A stretch of 32,061 bases of DNA, taken from a virus. The position numbers were made by a program, and so were the translations under genes. How positions within the stretch are numbered: position 1 is the stretch's first letter; every line of letters begins with the position of its first letter. The notes under the pieces were generated by a model, which worked only from the letters and a program-made list of their open reading frames with translations, had not been told where the DNA came from and ran no database searches. Of the stretch, positions 1 through 9,000 are shown piece by piece. The stretch lies in IMG/VR virus record IMGVR_UViG_3300047378_000262, positions 1 to 32,061 of that record; one strand, 5' to 3'.

Positions 1-1621
1 CATCAAAGTTGATTAATGGAGGAGTTGAATACTTCTTAGTAGTATCTGGAGTAACATTGATGTTTGCAATCTTAGATAGATTGGGATTAGGACTAACATT
101 AGCAAACGCAGAGGAATAGTTTGCACCTGAAGTACCGACAGATGCTGAGTTAATTTTTCCATCAGAATCTATTGTACAGGTTACTGTTGCTTGTGATATA
201 GTTTGACCGGTTTGAGCAACACCATTAACTACAATTGTTGGAGCAGTTGCATAACCAAAACCAGGATCTGCTATTTCTACACTAGTTACCTTACCGGCAT
301 TTACACCAGACTGTGGTACAACTAATGATAATCTACCAGATCTATGAATGTCAACATTTGTAAACGGTAAAAACAATGAAGCAAACATTTCTACTAATAA
401 AGGAATATCCTCAATTCCAATAACGCCTGGTTGTAAATCTGGCATAGAAGATAATGTAAATCTATTTGTTCTTCCATATCCAAAGAAACTTTCGCCAGTT
501 AATTGATTATGTTTGGGACCTCCAACATATCTTAATTCTCTTAGAAGCTTTTGATCATCACCTAACTCATCACGAGTTAAGAACATTTGAATTAGAATCT
601 CAGCAAAATATTTAAATCCGGCCGGATGTACAAGGCGATTATAAAAGTAATCCCATGAAGATAGATTCTGACCTGTACGTATTAGATACGAAAACTTTTG
701 GTATCTTAAACTATCTTGCACTTTAATTGTGTCTGATAAAAATCCTTTTTTATCTAAGTAGATTCCGCCCTTAGGCAAAGCTGGATTTATATCCCAGTTA
801 CCAGATGAAGGAATAAGAGTGCTATCCCAAGGATATTCAACTTCTACTTCATCATCAAAAAGAAGTCTAAAAAATACTTCAATGGAATCTGACGATCCAC
901 GTATTTTATAGTAATCGGTTATTGCTTTATATAAATTTCTTTTATTTACCTGAATCGATCGTGGAACAACAGCCGCAATTTCTTTTTGAATTAATTCCAA
1001 ATAAGCTGCGGCTGTGCTATCAATATCCATAGACTCTTCAATTGTATTAAGAGCATATGAAGCACCAGGGCCTGCCCAATATTTTATGGGCGTAGTAAGA
1101 GTTGCTGTCTGAGTATTATAATTAACATAGCTACTATTGGTTGGATGTCCAAACCTAACAGTAAGTGTTTTACCAATATCAGATGTTGATTCTGATAACG
1201 ATCCGGGTAGATTGTTACCATTACTAATATTAACATTAGATGCTGTAAGCGTATACGTAATAACAGTTCCGTCGCTATCAGTTAATGTTAAAGTGGAGTT
1301 AGCTCCATCGTCATCTGTAAAAAAGTGATCGTTTTCGTTTCTAGGATCACTAACTCTAAACACTGCTCTATCATCTAATACAACATCGACATATGTTTCT
1401 GTCTGTTGATAAATGAACTCTTCCAAGTTCATAAATTTATAATAGGCATCTAATAATAGTTGTAGCCCTCCTGAGTTTTCTAATATCTCAGAAGGTATCA
1501 ACTCTTCAGTTCTTAAATTTTCCTTTGTCTTACTTTTTGAAGATGCAATAGCTTGAACATATCCAGGTGAGGACATGTCAAATGAAAGAAGTGTGTTATT
1601 AGGTTTATGAGTTCCAGCCAT
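1..1621 (-). CDS. Large baseplate-wedge/virion structural protein in gp7 position (3' end outside window)
   Basis: Partial minus-strand gene. An ATG at 1621 opens a frame (MAGTHKPNNTLLSF...) that I followed by eye to the left edge, about 540 codons, without finding a stop. It overlaps no other gene and starts one base after the gp6 stop, so it is cotranscribed with gp6. In T4 the gene after gp6 is gp7, a large wedge subunit, and marine T4-like phages carry a large structural protein there. The middle has a long stretch rich in T, S, N and D (about residues 95-165), then a helical region with charged and aromatic residues, then a glycine- and valine-rich region near the window edge. Function as a wedge component is inferred from position; I see no motif proving gp7. 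Confidence 0.6.
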   Translation of the reverse strand, partial: MAGTHKPNNTLLSFDMSSPGYVQAIASSKSKTKENLRTEELIPSEILENSGGLQLLLDAYYKFMNLEEFIYQQTETYVDVVLDDRAVFRVSDPRNENDHFFTDDDGANSTLTLTDSDGTVITYTLTASNVNISNGNNLPGSLSESTSDIGKTLTVRFGHPTNSSYVNYNTQTATLTTPIKYWAGPGASYALNTIEESMDIDSTAAAYLELIQKEIAAVVPRSIQVNKRNLYKAITDYYKIRGSSDSIEVFFRLLFDDEVEVEYPWDSTLIPSSGNWDINPALPKGGIYLDKKGFLSDTIKVQDSLRYQKFSYLIRTGQNLSSWDYFYNRLVHPAGFKYFAEILIQMFLTRDELGDDQKLLRELRYVGGPKHNQLTGESFFGYGRTNRFTLSSMPDLQPGVIGIEDIPLLVEMFASLFLPFTNVDIHRSGRLSLVVPQSGVNAGKVTSVEIADPGFGYATAPTIVVNGVAQTGQTISQATVTCTIDSDGKINSASVGTSGANYSSAFANVSPNPNLSKIANINVTPDTTKKYSTPPLINFD

Positions 1622-1622
1622 C

Positions 1623-3494
1623 TTATCTTAGCCTTGAGGTCGTTGAATAGTCAATTGTGCCAGAAGATCCGGACACTGATATAGTATCAATACTTGGAGT
1701 AATTTGAACTCTTAAAGGATCAATTGCAATTAGCTGATCTCTTTTAGGAGCAAGGTCCAAGGAATTAGGAACAACAGTAATTCTTATTGTATCTGGAGAA
1801 TCATCGTCTGGTAAAAAGTTACTTAATGTAATTGTTCCGTTTTGTACATTGATAAGTCCTACGTTATTTAGCACAGTAACATTTTCACCGTTAATTACTT
1901 TATAGACAATAACTTGTCTGTTAGTAGAACCATCAATTGGAATATCTCCAAAATATACATCTCCTCCATTAAGTCTAAATACTGTTGAAGATATAATAAA
2001 GTTAGTAGACGATCCTGAACTAAAGAATGGTGAAGTAAATTGTAAATTAAAGTTATTGTCTTTATTAGCAGAAAATTTATTTGGAGTAATCGTCATAAAC
2101 ATATAAGGTCTAACGTTACTGTTTTGAATTGAAGGATCTGCATTATCAATTGCCTTCAACAGCTGTGAGTGTCTAAACACTCCATCAAATTTATTTAACT
2201 CATTAAAATTATAATCCGCAACAGTATCACGTACAACTGCGGTAAGTTCTACTGGAGATCTATCGGTTAAGTTTGGATTATATTTAAACGAAACATCCAG
2301 ATCAAGATATGTAAAGTTAGGATCTACAATGTAAGGAGTAATAGATACAACACTCTTACCTTTTAATATTGCATTTGTTATTTCTATTTTTTCGTTTGCT
2401 GTAAGTGAATCTCCAACAAGTGGTTTAATAGAGATGTAAATAGAACCATAATCTGGTGGATTGTTGTCTTCACCACCCCAGGTTGAAATTGAATTAATGT
2501 TAGTAAATTCTTTTTGAATAATTGCTCTATAGTCATCTGAAGTTACTGCTCTATTCTGTGATGTAAAAGTGAGAGGAGCATTAAAACGTATTGACTCATT
2601 TGTTTCTTTTACAGTACCACCGGCCGCCTTACTGAGAGTAGTAATCGCAATATTGCCATAACCTCCGATATTATCTACCATAGTAAATAAGTTTGCTCCA
2701 TTTGAATCTGGACCATTTGTAAACACGTAGTCTAGTGTAACAATATTATTATTTAAAGGCTTCTTACCGGTTACACCATCTCCAAAGTATACTTCGAAAT
2801 ATTCATTCGAATTTTCTTGTAGGTAATATACACGGCTTGAAGAATCAACGTTAATTAATGTTTCAAACTTAGTATAGTTATCATATGATGTAGATAGTTC
2901 ATTCGCTTGAATGAGAACTCTTAATGTTGAAGTGTCTGCATCATCATCTGATATTTGATACTTCTGATTTTCAATATCGTTATCAACTCTATATAAAAGT
3001 TTCTTCCTTGTACCTTCTGCGATAATAACATTATCAAAAACATATTTGTCTGCTGCAACCTCACTTAATACTGCGGATTGCTCATTTAGCACAATGTATC
3101 TGTAATTCCTTCCATCTACATTCGTTGTTAGCTTAGCGCCTCGAGGTAAAGTCAACGATGCTGGCTTATTGGTATTCTCTTCTTGCGAAACGTCAACTGT
3201 AATAGTGACAGTGGCTCTTGGCGCTAAGACTGATCTTGGTATATAACCGAGTAACTTTGCACGAGTAACAATGTTACCACGAATTTGTGCTGAATCTAAG
3301 AATGCTTCGTTAAGGGCAAAGTGTGCGGCCATTGCATTGTAATGTGTATTGTATGCCAACACGTCAAGTAGTGAAGATAAACCTGAACCTTCGAAGTCAT
3401 GACTACTAAACTCTGTCTGAGTTTTTAGATAGTTCTTCAAATTACTTTTAATCTGATCGAAATCAAGTTCTGTTACATTTAAATTAGTTGCCAT
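1623..3494 (-). CDS. 6: Baseplate wedge subunit gp6
   Basis: 623-residue protein, close to T4 gp6 (660). The N-terminal region with the segment SGLSSLLDVLAYNTHYNAMA (about residues 38-57) and the following LNEAFLDSAQIR is the hallmark of the gp6/J-type wedge family. In T4, gp6 dimers form the inner ring of the baseplate that links the wedges and rearranges on sheath contraction. It sits directly after gp25 (6-base gap) and before the gp7-position gene, the usual T4 order. The C-terminal half is rich in beta-forming residues. The start is ATG at 3494. Confidence 0.93.
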   Translation of the reverse strand: MATNLNVTELDFDQIKSNLKNYLKTQTEFSSHDFEGSGLSSLLDVLAYNTHYNAMAAHFALNEAFLDSAQIRGNIVTRAKLLGYIPRSVLAPRATVTITVDVSQEENTNKPASLTLPRGAKLTTNVDGRNYRYIVLNEQSAVLSEVAADKYVFDNVIIAEGTRKKLLYRVDNDIENQKYQISDDDADTSTLRVLIQANELSTSYDNYTKFETLINVDSSSRVYYLQENSNEYFEVYFGDGVTGKKPLNNNIVTLDYVFTNGPDSNGANLFTMVDNIGGYGNIAITTLSKAAGGTVKETNESIRFNAPLTFTSQNRAVTSDDYRAIIQKEFTNINSISTWGGEDNNPPDYGSIYISIKPLVGDSLTANEKIEITNAILKGKSVVSITPYIVDPNFTYLDLDVSFKYNPNLTDRSPVELTAVVRDTVADYNFNELNKFDGVFRHSQLLKAIDNADPSIQNSNVRPYMFMTITPNKFSANKDNNFNLQFTSPFFSSGSSTNFIISSTVFRLNGGDVYFGDIPIDGSTNRQVIVYKVINGENVTVLNNVGLINVQNGTITLSNFLPDDDSPDTIRITVVPNSLDLAPKRDQLIAIDPLRVQITPSIDTISVSGSSGTIDYSTTSRLR

Positions 3495-3500
3495 ATTATT

Positions 3501-3950
3501 TTACCTTAAACGTCGTAATACGATTTCTACATCATCTGTAGTATCGAATTCTTTTATTCTAAATTTTACTAGTATTCTGTATGAGTTTGCATCGGGCTCA
3601 TCTACTATATTAACAAATACAATATCCACCCGTTGTTCTCCTGCTTTTACACATCTTATTATATTCTTACGCAATGTTTGCTTTGTAATCTCATCTGCTG
3701 GTTCAAAGAGTAATGCTCTTAGATTTGCACCTACTCCCAGATTAAATGGCTTCTCATAAAAGTTAGTGAGAAGTAAATTACGTACTGCATACTTAATTGC
3801 TGCATCATCCTTTAGAGGAATAATATCTTTACGTATAGGATGAAGCGCCAGATTTAAATCTATATCAGTCCATTGTTTTAGACGTGAAGACGTGGAAGCT
3901 TTACGAACATCCCCTATGACCGATCTATCTGATAATATTTGTGTAGACAT
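3501..3950 (-). CDS. 25: Baseplate wedge subunit gp25
   Basis: 149-residue member of the gp25/GPW lysozyme-like fold family (T4 gp25 is 132). The conserved central segment is visible: AVRNLLLTNFYEKPFNLGVG followed by LFEPAD, which corresponds to the family's EPR-type core motif. gp25 joins gp6 and gp53 in the core wedge and helps nucleate the sheath. A TATAAATA late promoter lies five bases upstream of the ATG, and a good AAAGGAG lies upstream of that promoter (3964-3970), so transcripts from this promoter could be leaderless, while read-through transcripts keep a distant ribosome site. See the findings for this architecture. Confidence 0.93.
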   Translation of the reverse strand: MSTQILSDRSVIGDVRKASTSSRLKQWTDIDLNLALHPIRKDIIPLKDDAAIKYAVRNLLLTNFYEKPFNLGVGANLRALLFEPADEITKQTLRKNIIRCVKAGEQRVDIVFVNIVDEPDANSYRILVKFRIKEFDTTDDVEIVLRRLR

Positions 3951-3955
3951 ACTAG

Positions 3956-3963
3956 TATTTATA
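3956..3963 (-). promoter_or_regulatory. T4-type late promoter (TATAAATA) before gp25
   Basis: Exact TATAAATA on the minus strand in the 18-base gap between the upstream gene and gp25. This is the T4 late promoter consensus, recognised by the gp55 sigma factor with gp33 co-activator. Only five bases (CTAGT) separate it from the gp25 ATG. Confidence 0.7.
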
Positions 3964-3968
3964 CTCCT

Positions 3969-5276
3969 TTATTCAATGATTAACAATTTCTTGTCGGATA
4001 ATGGTGAAGAAGTTAAAGACAATTCTGTAGAATTCCATATATAATCTGTTGATTCGGTTAATTCAATATTGTCTAATATAACAGTAGGACTTCCTGTAAT
4101 TGGAAGACTTCTTGCTGGGCTATACTCTGTTACATTTTCTTCTGTTGTAAACTCATATACGCCACTCATGTCTGTGGCCACTGCTGCTAAGGAAGGTAAT
4201 GTTGCTCCACTACCAACCAAAGAAGTTAATGTTATATCAGTCGCTATTGTAACACTTGACGGTAATCCAATTAGTTTTAAGAAATCACAGAACGTAAATG
4301 TAATCCATTCAATCAATGCACCAAGACCAATTGCATTAAAGAACTTCTGTACTTTCTGCATCCATTCTTGTATAAGAAACTTAGGCCATTCTTCACCGAA
4401 GTTTTTCATACGTCTTTTAAACCTATCCATTTTTCTTTCTAGGCTTTCTACAAAATCAGTTGGTTCACCGCCTAACAAATCCAATATACTAAATCCAACA
4501 ATCTGTAATCCTTCTAATAAATCAATTGCTTGTTTTCTTAATTCGTGTTTTAAATCTGCCGGTGCTGATTTGATCTGGGCTTCTATTGATTGTATAGTAC
4601 TTTCTATTAATCCTTGTACATTCAGCTCAGTTAAACTTGGAAGAGCCGGTAAACCTAATGCTTCCCATATTGTACTAAACTTATCAATCAGGCTTCCAAA
4701 CAAACCATGCAATACTCCTAATGCACCTTTATTTAGCTGAGTCATAACATATTCCCAGACTGCTTCTACTTTCATATCTGGAGATTCTAATCCATATGTA
4801 CCATCAAATGATTTATAAATGTCTGGTAACATTGGATAGAAGGTATCTATATTCAAGGCAAACTGCGCCTTTATCGTACTCTTATATGTTGGATCAGAGA
4901 ACAGTTTTACAATATCCACACTGATACCAAATGGTGGAACCGGAATCGCAAAGGATACTGGTATCACAGCCGATATAATCTCTAAGAACTTTGCCTGTAT
5001 AAAGAGATGATACTCTTCTATCATGGCATTGATTCTCTTCTCCCATTCTACTTCAGGTATATCGAGCGTACCAAATACTGGATAAGAGATAGATACTGGA
5101 AAGTTGCCGAGACCAGATCGTATACCATCTAATAGGTCACGAAGCTTCTGGGCTTCATCGGCCAAACCTTGCATCTCTAACTGTGCGATCAGATTCGTGA
5201 TCTGATTAAATATATTGACCAGGTCACCAGGCTTTGGTAAGAGGCTAGCCTCACATGGTATCGCGATCGTTTTCAT
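3969..5276 (-). CDS. Conserved T4-like virion/baseplate protein of unknown function
   Basis: 435-residue protein between the gp5-like spike and gp25. I do not recognise a named family. It is largely helical: residues 15-50 look like a coiled coil (NIFNQITNLIAQLEMQGLADE), and residues 210-320 are helix-rich with many K and E. There are several short hydrophobic patches (for example IISAVIPVSFAIPVPPFGIS near 100-120). The last ~60 residues turn beta-rich (SPTVILDNIELTES). The start overlaps the gp5-like stop by one base (TAATG-type junction), so translation is coupled. The position inside the hub/wedge operon makes a structural or assembly role likely. A similar-sized gene at this place is, from memory, usual in marine T4-like phages. 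Confidence 0.65.
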   Translation of the reverse strand: MKTIAIPCEASLLPKPGDLVNIFNQITNLIAQLEMQGLADEAQKLRDLLDGIRSGLGNFPVSISYPVFGTLDIPEVEWEKRINAMIEEYHLFIQAKFLEIISAVIPVSFAIPVPPFGISVDIVKLFSDPTYKSTIKAQFALNIDTFYPMLPDIYKSFDGTYGLESPDMKVEAVWEYVMTQLNKGALGVLHGLFGSLIDKFSTIWEALGLPALPSLTELNVQGLIESTIQSIEAQIKSAPADLKHELRKQAIDLLEGLQIVGFSILDLLGGEPTDFVESLERKMDRFKRRMKNFGEEWPKFLIQEWMQKVQKFFNAIGLGALIEWITFTFCDFLKLIGLPSSVTIATDITLTSLVGSGATLPSLAAVATDMSGVYEFTTEENVTEYSPARSLPITGSPTVILDNIELTESTDYIWNSTELSLTSSPLSDKKLLIIE

Positions 5277-5782
5277 TATGCATTCAGTCTTATATTGGTT
5301 GCGACGACATCTATTGTACCGTCCGCATTCATTGTCAACCGTGATCCGGTCTTATGCTTTATATTAATACGTTCTGAGCCAGAGGTATTGTCAACCTCTA
5401 TGATATGGCCGGCTTCGGTTTTGTGTACCTTATTGGTAGGAGGGTTGAGTTGGGCCTCAGTGGGAATGTCAATCGTCCCATCAGTCGTGGATGCGATCGA
5501 CCCCAGTATAATGGCATCCTGCGCACTTGGACCGTCACGGAAAAAACCCACGACCCAGGATCCAACCATTAGCTCATGGTTAGAGCCGAACCCTTTAAAG
5601 GAAGAGGAGGTATTTGGCATCATGACCGTCGACCAGTTTAGATGTGACTTATCAATCGTCTCATCATAGAAACCATAAGGCATCACCTTCACTCTATTGG
5701 ATAAGAGAGGATCGTCGATATCAACAACTGATCCAATGAACCAGGTAAACTGACTACCTATGAATTGATCTAAGTTTTTCAT
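5276..5782 (-). CDS. 5: gp5-like baseplate hub spike protein, without lysozyme domain
   Basis: 168 residues from ATG at 5782. An in-frame GTG at 5794 is possible, but a strong GGAGG (5788-5792) lies five bases before the ATG and would be inside the longer version, so I choose the ATG. The N-terminal ~95 residues look like the OB-fold of gp5/VgrG spikes: FIGSVVDIDDPLLSNRVKV, then MVGSWVVGFFRDGPSAQDAI. Then comes the start of the triple beta-helix with the VgrG-like segment HIIEVDNTSGSERINIKHKT and a short repeat (RLTMNADGTIDVVATNIRLNA). T4 gp5 (575) has a lysozyme domain between these parts; here there is no room for it. It trimerises on gp27 at the tail tip by family analogy. Confidence 0.85.
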   Translation of the reverse strand: MKNLDQFIGSQFTWFIGSVVDIDDPLLSNRVKVMPYGFYDETIDKSHLNWSTVMMPNTSSSFKGFGSNHELMVGSWVVGFFRDGPSAQDAIILGSIASTTDGTIDIPTEAQLNPPTNKVHKTEAGHIIEVDNTSGSERINIKHKTGSRLTMNADGTIDVVATNIRLNA

Positions 5783-5852
5783 CGCGGCCTCCACACCAGA
5801 TTTTTACCCGGGAAAATTTTTTGAGTGCATATGTTTGAAAATAAATCCACGA

Positions 5853-7163
5853 TTATGCCTTCTCTATGTTATCTAATGACTCTATATAGGAGTCTTTCTT
5901 GAGTAATACCTGCATGATATACTCATCTTCAAATCTATGATCAATAGAGGTAACAAGGTATTTACCTGATAGGTATTTGTCTTTACCACGTTCATTCTCT
6001 GCATTATCAACAGATTTAATAATATCACACTCAATGACCATACCCACACACAGTTTAAAGTCTCCGTATATATCAATAGTTAATACCGTACCATCCATGT
6101 TCTCTATGTATGCATTTGCCGTAAGCATATCGGTATCATTCGGTGCATGGTAGTTAGACCCACCGCTGGCAGCCGAAGTGTTCAAACTCACATAAAAGTT
6201 AGTCGATTCGCGGTGGCTCTCAATGGCCCTATCATCAAAGTCTAGCTTACTGGGTAGTAGACCATTCTTATTTAATTTGAGGGTCTTACCGTTGCCATAC
6301 CTGTATATAGTCTTCTTATATTTCTTCTGCGCAATATCAAGAGTGTGTAGTGTAGACGAATAAGCTCCCGCCGCTGCCTGTTTATACTTAGACATATTTA
6401 AATCGGTAGAGAGTTTCAGTATTCTATTCTTTAATCCTTTTATATGGTTATCCGATCCAGGCGTTGTGGTCATTGTAGGCGCATGCTTAAATGTATTATA
6501 GCTATCCTTATTGATCATATTCTCATAGGAATCAAAGAATATACCTTGGCCAAGTGTCTCATAGAAGAAGAAAGGACTTCCGTTGTCATAAGATCTTCTT
6601 GTTAACCAGTTAATTAAGTATATTGGTCGCATCCTTGGGTATATACCGGTGATTGTTTGTTTAGTTTCTGTATTGATTGATAGTTCTTTTGGGTTAATCT
6701 TGAGTTCGTCTGTACATATATTTTGTATTAAGGCGCCAGGTACATTGTTAAAAGGTTTAGATATGGTCTTCAGTTGTGACATATACGCATGCTCAGAGAT
6801 ACATTTGAACACATATGTCTGTGTGCCTGGCTTTAGTTTAGCAAACGAAGATACCTCTGCGATCCTAAACGAATGACTGTACTTGTCTGTTTCCCCTCCA
6901 GCTAGTCTTCTCGTGATCAGTAGGTCCAGTACCTCTCCACTCACGACTTTTAGTTTTTCGAGCACATTTGCAGCATCCAGTATATTGATATCACATTGCA
7001 AGGATCCTGCATAGAGACTCTCTCTTATACTGATTTGCCCTACCAGGTCTGTTATATCTCGCACTTCTCCATTACTGGCAGTGATTATTACCTCTGCCAA
7101 GTCATATGATGATGGTACTAATGCCTCAGAACCATTGGCCAGCTTACTATTGACTCTACTCAT
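5853..7163 (-). CDS. 27: Baseplate hub subunit gp27
   Basis: 436-residue protein (T4 gp27 is 391). Family features are the N-terminal beta-domain opening with ITDLVGQISIRESLYAGSLQ (about 38-57) and ANVLEKL. The central part has FKCISEHAYMSQLKTISKPF and the tube-domain motif IYPRMRPIYLINWLTRRSYD with FFFYET. It ends with a beta-rich stretch carrying GMVIECDI and GKYLVTSIDHRF. gp27 trimers form the hub cylinder that carries gp5 and adapts six-fold to three-fold symmetry. The gene overlaps the end of gp53 by eight bases and is followed by the gp5-like gene 70 bases on, matching its physical partner. Confidence 0.85.
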   Translation of the reverse strand: MSRVNSKLANGSEALVPSSYDLAEVIITASNGEVRDITDLVGQISIRESLYAGSLQCDINILDAANVLEKLKVVSGEVLDLLITRRLAGGETDKYSHSFRIAEVSSFAKLKPGTQTYVFKCISEHAYMSQLKTISKPFNNVPGALIQNICTDELKINPKELSINTETKQTITGIYPRMRPIYLINWLTRRSYDNGSPFFFYETLGQGIFFDSYENMINKDSYNTFKHAPTMTTTPGSDNHIKGLKNRILKLSTDLNMSKYKQAAAGAYSSTLHTLDIAQKKYKKTIYRYGNGKTLKLNKNGLLPSKLDFDDRAIESHRESTNFYVSLNTSAASGGSNYHAPNDTDMLTANAYIENMDGTVLTIDIYGDFKLCVGMVIECDIIKSVDNAENERGKDKYLSGKYLVTSIDHRFEDEYIMQVLLKKDSYIESLDNIEKA

Positions 7164-8052
7164 TGTTGATTATCGCCTCATACTTGTCTGCGAACTGTGT
7201 TATATACTTAGGATCTATCACTCTTATCTTTGATCTTGCCTCATTTGTATCGAATAGATATGCTCTATTGGTTCTAAACGATATTTGACTGGTCGGCTCT
7301 CCTCCAGATATGAATATTCCGTTCGATACAACTCTCTTCTCATCCGGATTATGGTAATGTAGGAATGGTTGTACCTCATTTCCATTACTATCAGTATATT
7401 CTATGGTGTCTTCTGCTCCTGCGGCAGGTCTGTAGTAAGAATGCGGCGCATCCAGGTACTTATATACGTCATATGTGTTCACACTATCTTCTGATTTGTT
7501 ACCTGTTACCCCTTCTGTTGCATTTTGAGGGCCTGGTTTACTGTTACCAATGAATGTTCCTACTACATCTTGCAAGACTAATTGATTCATATCGGCATTC
7601 TTTTTGATTAACGTGCCGGTTGCCCCACTGTTTGTACCTGTTATAGTCTCTCCTAGCTCGAATCTACCTGATAGACTGTTTTCTTGAGCAAGTATTACAC
7701 CTATATCGCCGCTTTCTTTTATACTTGGGTTGGTCGTAATGACTGTTCCGGCGAATTCCTCATCCATATACTTGTGTAGCTTCTCTTGGCTCATTGGCCA
7801 GGCAGCAAGACCATCATGTAGGAAGTCATTTACGATGAAGAAGGTCCAGTAATACTGTGTTGTGCCATATAGGCGTTGTGATACGATGTCTGGTCTCTCA
7901 CCATTCTTGACATTATAGAATGCATATGCGTTAAGATCATCAAGATATGCATCTAATGGGCGAGCTGCCCTATAGATATTGACCACCTTTTGCAAGATGC
8001 CATTACGATCGAAGTCGTAATCAAGCTTTGGAAACTGTCTGAAGTAACTCAT
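7156..8052 (-). CDS. 53: Baseplate wedge subunit gp53
   Basis: 298 residues, longer than T4 gp53 (196). The N-terminal ~110 residues match the gp53 family: PDIVSQRLYGTTQYYWTFFI, then NDFLHDGLAAWPMSQEKLHKY, with the characteristic 'YG-x2-QYYW' core seen in T4 as YGNPQLYW. The extra C-terminal ~180 residues include a likely inserted beta-rich segment (GELGETITGTNSGATGTL-like, residues about 125-165) and a Y-rich tail (HSYYRPAAGAEDTIEYTDSN). gp53 bridges gp25/gp6 between wedges. Starts two bases before the gp48 stop region in the same operon. The extension is likely a lineage feature and not a fusion error. Confidence 0.85.
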   Translation of the reverse strand: MSYFRQFPKLDYDFDRNGILQKVVNIYRAARPLDAYLDDLNAYAFYNVKNGERPDIVSQRLYGTTQYYWTFFIVNDFLHDGLAAWPMSQEKLHKYMDEEFAGTVITTNPSIKESGDIGVILAQENSLSGRFELGETITGTNSGATGTLIKKNADMNQLVLQDVVGTFIGNSKPGPQNATEGVTGNKSEDSVNTYDVYKYLDAPHSYYRPAAGAEDTIEYTDSNGNEVQPFLHYHNPDEKRVVSNGIFISGGEPTSQISFRTNRAYLFDTNEARSKIRVIDPKYITQFADKYEAIINNE

Positions 8053-8053
8053 A

Positions 8054-8944
8054 TTATTCTCCTCCTAGGACTTCTGCCCCTCTATCGATTGCAGTATTAG
8101 ATAGATCGGCAGTATATGCGGCTGCTTCTCCAGGGGTATCTGCAGTTGCACCAACCACGTGGCCTGCATCGTCGTAACCATCCTTATATACAAGATCTTC
8201 GCCGTATAGGTCATCTCTTGTGATTGCACGTACCTCTTGGAAGGTCATTGATATGTCTATTTCTGTTGGCGCTGCACCTAATACACCATCATTTTCATGG
8301 AATGCATTGCCTGTTGCGTTATAGTTTGCGGCCATTGTAGTAAGATATGTATCAATAATACGTGGCATATACTTATTTGGTTGACCACCTGACATGAATT
8401 GAATACGAAACGTCGGTGGATACTCTAATGAACCAGTACCTCTCTCCTTTGGATACATGTATTTGCGAAATGCATTCTCTATCTTATGGGCAGTCAATGA
8501 CTCTTCTTTTGATGTTGGTACAAGCTTAAATGCAAATTCGAATGATCTTACATTGACTCCTTCGAAGGTTGTGGCAGTATATGGATTGACGACAAGGCCT
8601 GATTTGAGCTCGAATGCAGTTGCAAGACCACCGGAGATACCGCCTCCTGCCTTGAATTTGCTTGTGAGCTTTGCAACCAGGTCAGATCCAGTCTTTGATT
8701 TTGTACCGCCGGTGCCTGCTCTACCACCAAGTCTTTTATCCTGTGCGATAGAACCAATTGAACCAAGCTCTGAACTACCATAATTCATACTATCGCTTGA
8801 TGCCATACCTATTGGTATAAACAGATGGATGTCTGTGAATTCGCCTACTTCACCCCTTGCCATTGAAAATGAGACATGAGGAAAGCCTTGTTCAGACACT
8901 TTTGACCTCAGAGTCTCAGGGAATGTTAAAATTGTGTGTGACAT
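8054..8944 (-). CDS. 48: Baseplate tail-tube cap/initiator protein (gp48, possibly gp54)
   Basis: 296 residues. The diagnostic region is VRSFEFAFKLVPTSKEESLT followed by IENAFRKYMYPK (about 128-165), then PPTFRIQFMSGGQP and a closing EIDISMTFQEVRAITRDD. This is the tube-fold signature shared by gp48 and gp54, which cap the hub and start the gp19 tube. Adjacent gp53 favours gp48, as in T4-like marine phages. An internal glycine-rich stretch (about 70-105) is probably flexible. It is the first gene of the minus late operon, with a late promoter at 8993-9000 and AAAGG just before the ATG. Confidence 0.8.
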   Translation of the reverse strand: MSHTILTFPETLRSKVSEQGFPHVSFSMARGEVGEFTDIHLFIPIGMASSDSMNYGSSELGSIGSIAQDKRLGGRAGTGGTKSKTGSDLVAKLTSKFKAGGGISGGLATAFELKSGLVVNPYTATTFEGVNVRSFEFAFKLVPTSKEESLTAHKIENAFRKYMYPKERGTGSLEYPPTFRIQFMSGGQPNKYMPRIIDTYLTTMAANYNATGNAFHENDGVLGAAPTEIDISMTFQEVRAITRDDLYGEDLVYKDGYDDAGHVVGATADTPGEAAAYTADLSNTAIDRGAEVLGGE

Positions 8945-8959
8945 ATGCCTTTTTACCTT

Positions 8960-8967
8960 TATAAATA
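8960..8967 (+). promoter_or_regulatory. T4-type late promoter (TATAAATA) for gp4 and plus-strand operon
   Basis: Exact TATAAATA (followed by G) on the plus strand, 32 bases before the gp4 ATG at 9000. It faces away from the minus-strand late promoter 25 bases on, forming a divergent pair. No strong Shine-Dalgarno is visible between it and gp4. Confidence 0.75.
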
Positions 8968-8992
8968 GTAATACATTTAATAACTATAGATC

Positions 8993-9000
8993 TATTTATA
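8993..9000 (-). promoter_or_regulatory. T4-type late promoter (TATAAATA) for the gp48-gp53-gp27 operon
   Basis: Exact TATAAATA (followed by G) on the minus strand, 48 bases before the gp48 ATG at 8944. Its first base pairs with the A of the gp4 start codon on the other strand. Divergent partner of the site at 8960-8967. Confidence 0.75.

Noticed and set aside
4069-4740. Long open frame (223 codons) on the plus strand antisense to the 435-residue structural protein
   Set aside because: It lies wholly inside a well-packed minus-strand gene with good coupling to neighbours; its sequence is leucine/serine rich without domain pattern, as expected of a shadow frame.
5782-5794. GTG at 5794 as start of the gp5-like gene
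   Set aside because: The strong GGAGG at 5788-5792 fits the internal ATG at 5782 and would be inside the longer reading.
8934-9000. ATG at 8934 as gp4 start
   Set aside because: It would translate across the TATAAATA promoter; the ATG at 9000 begins the conserved N-terminus.
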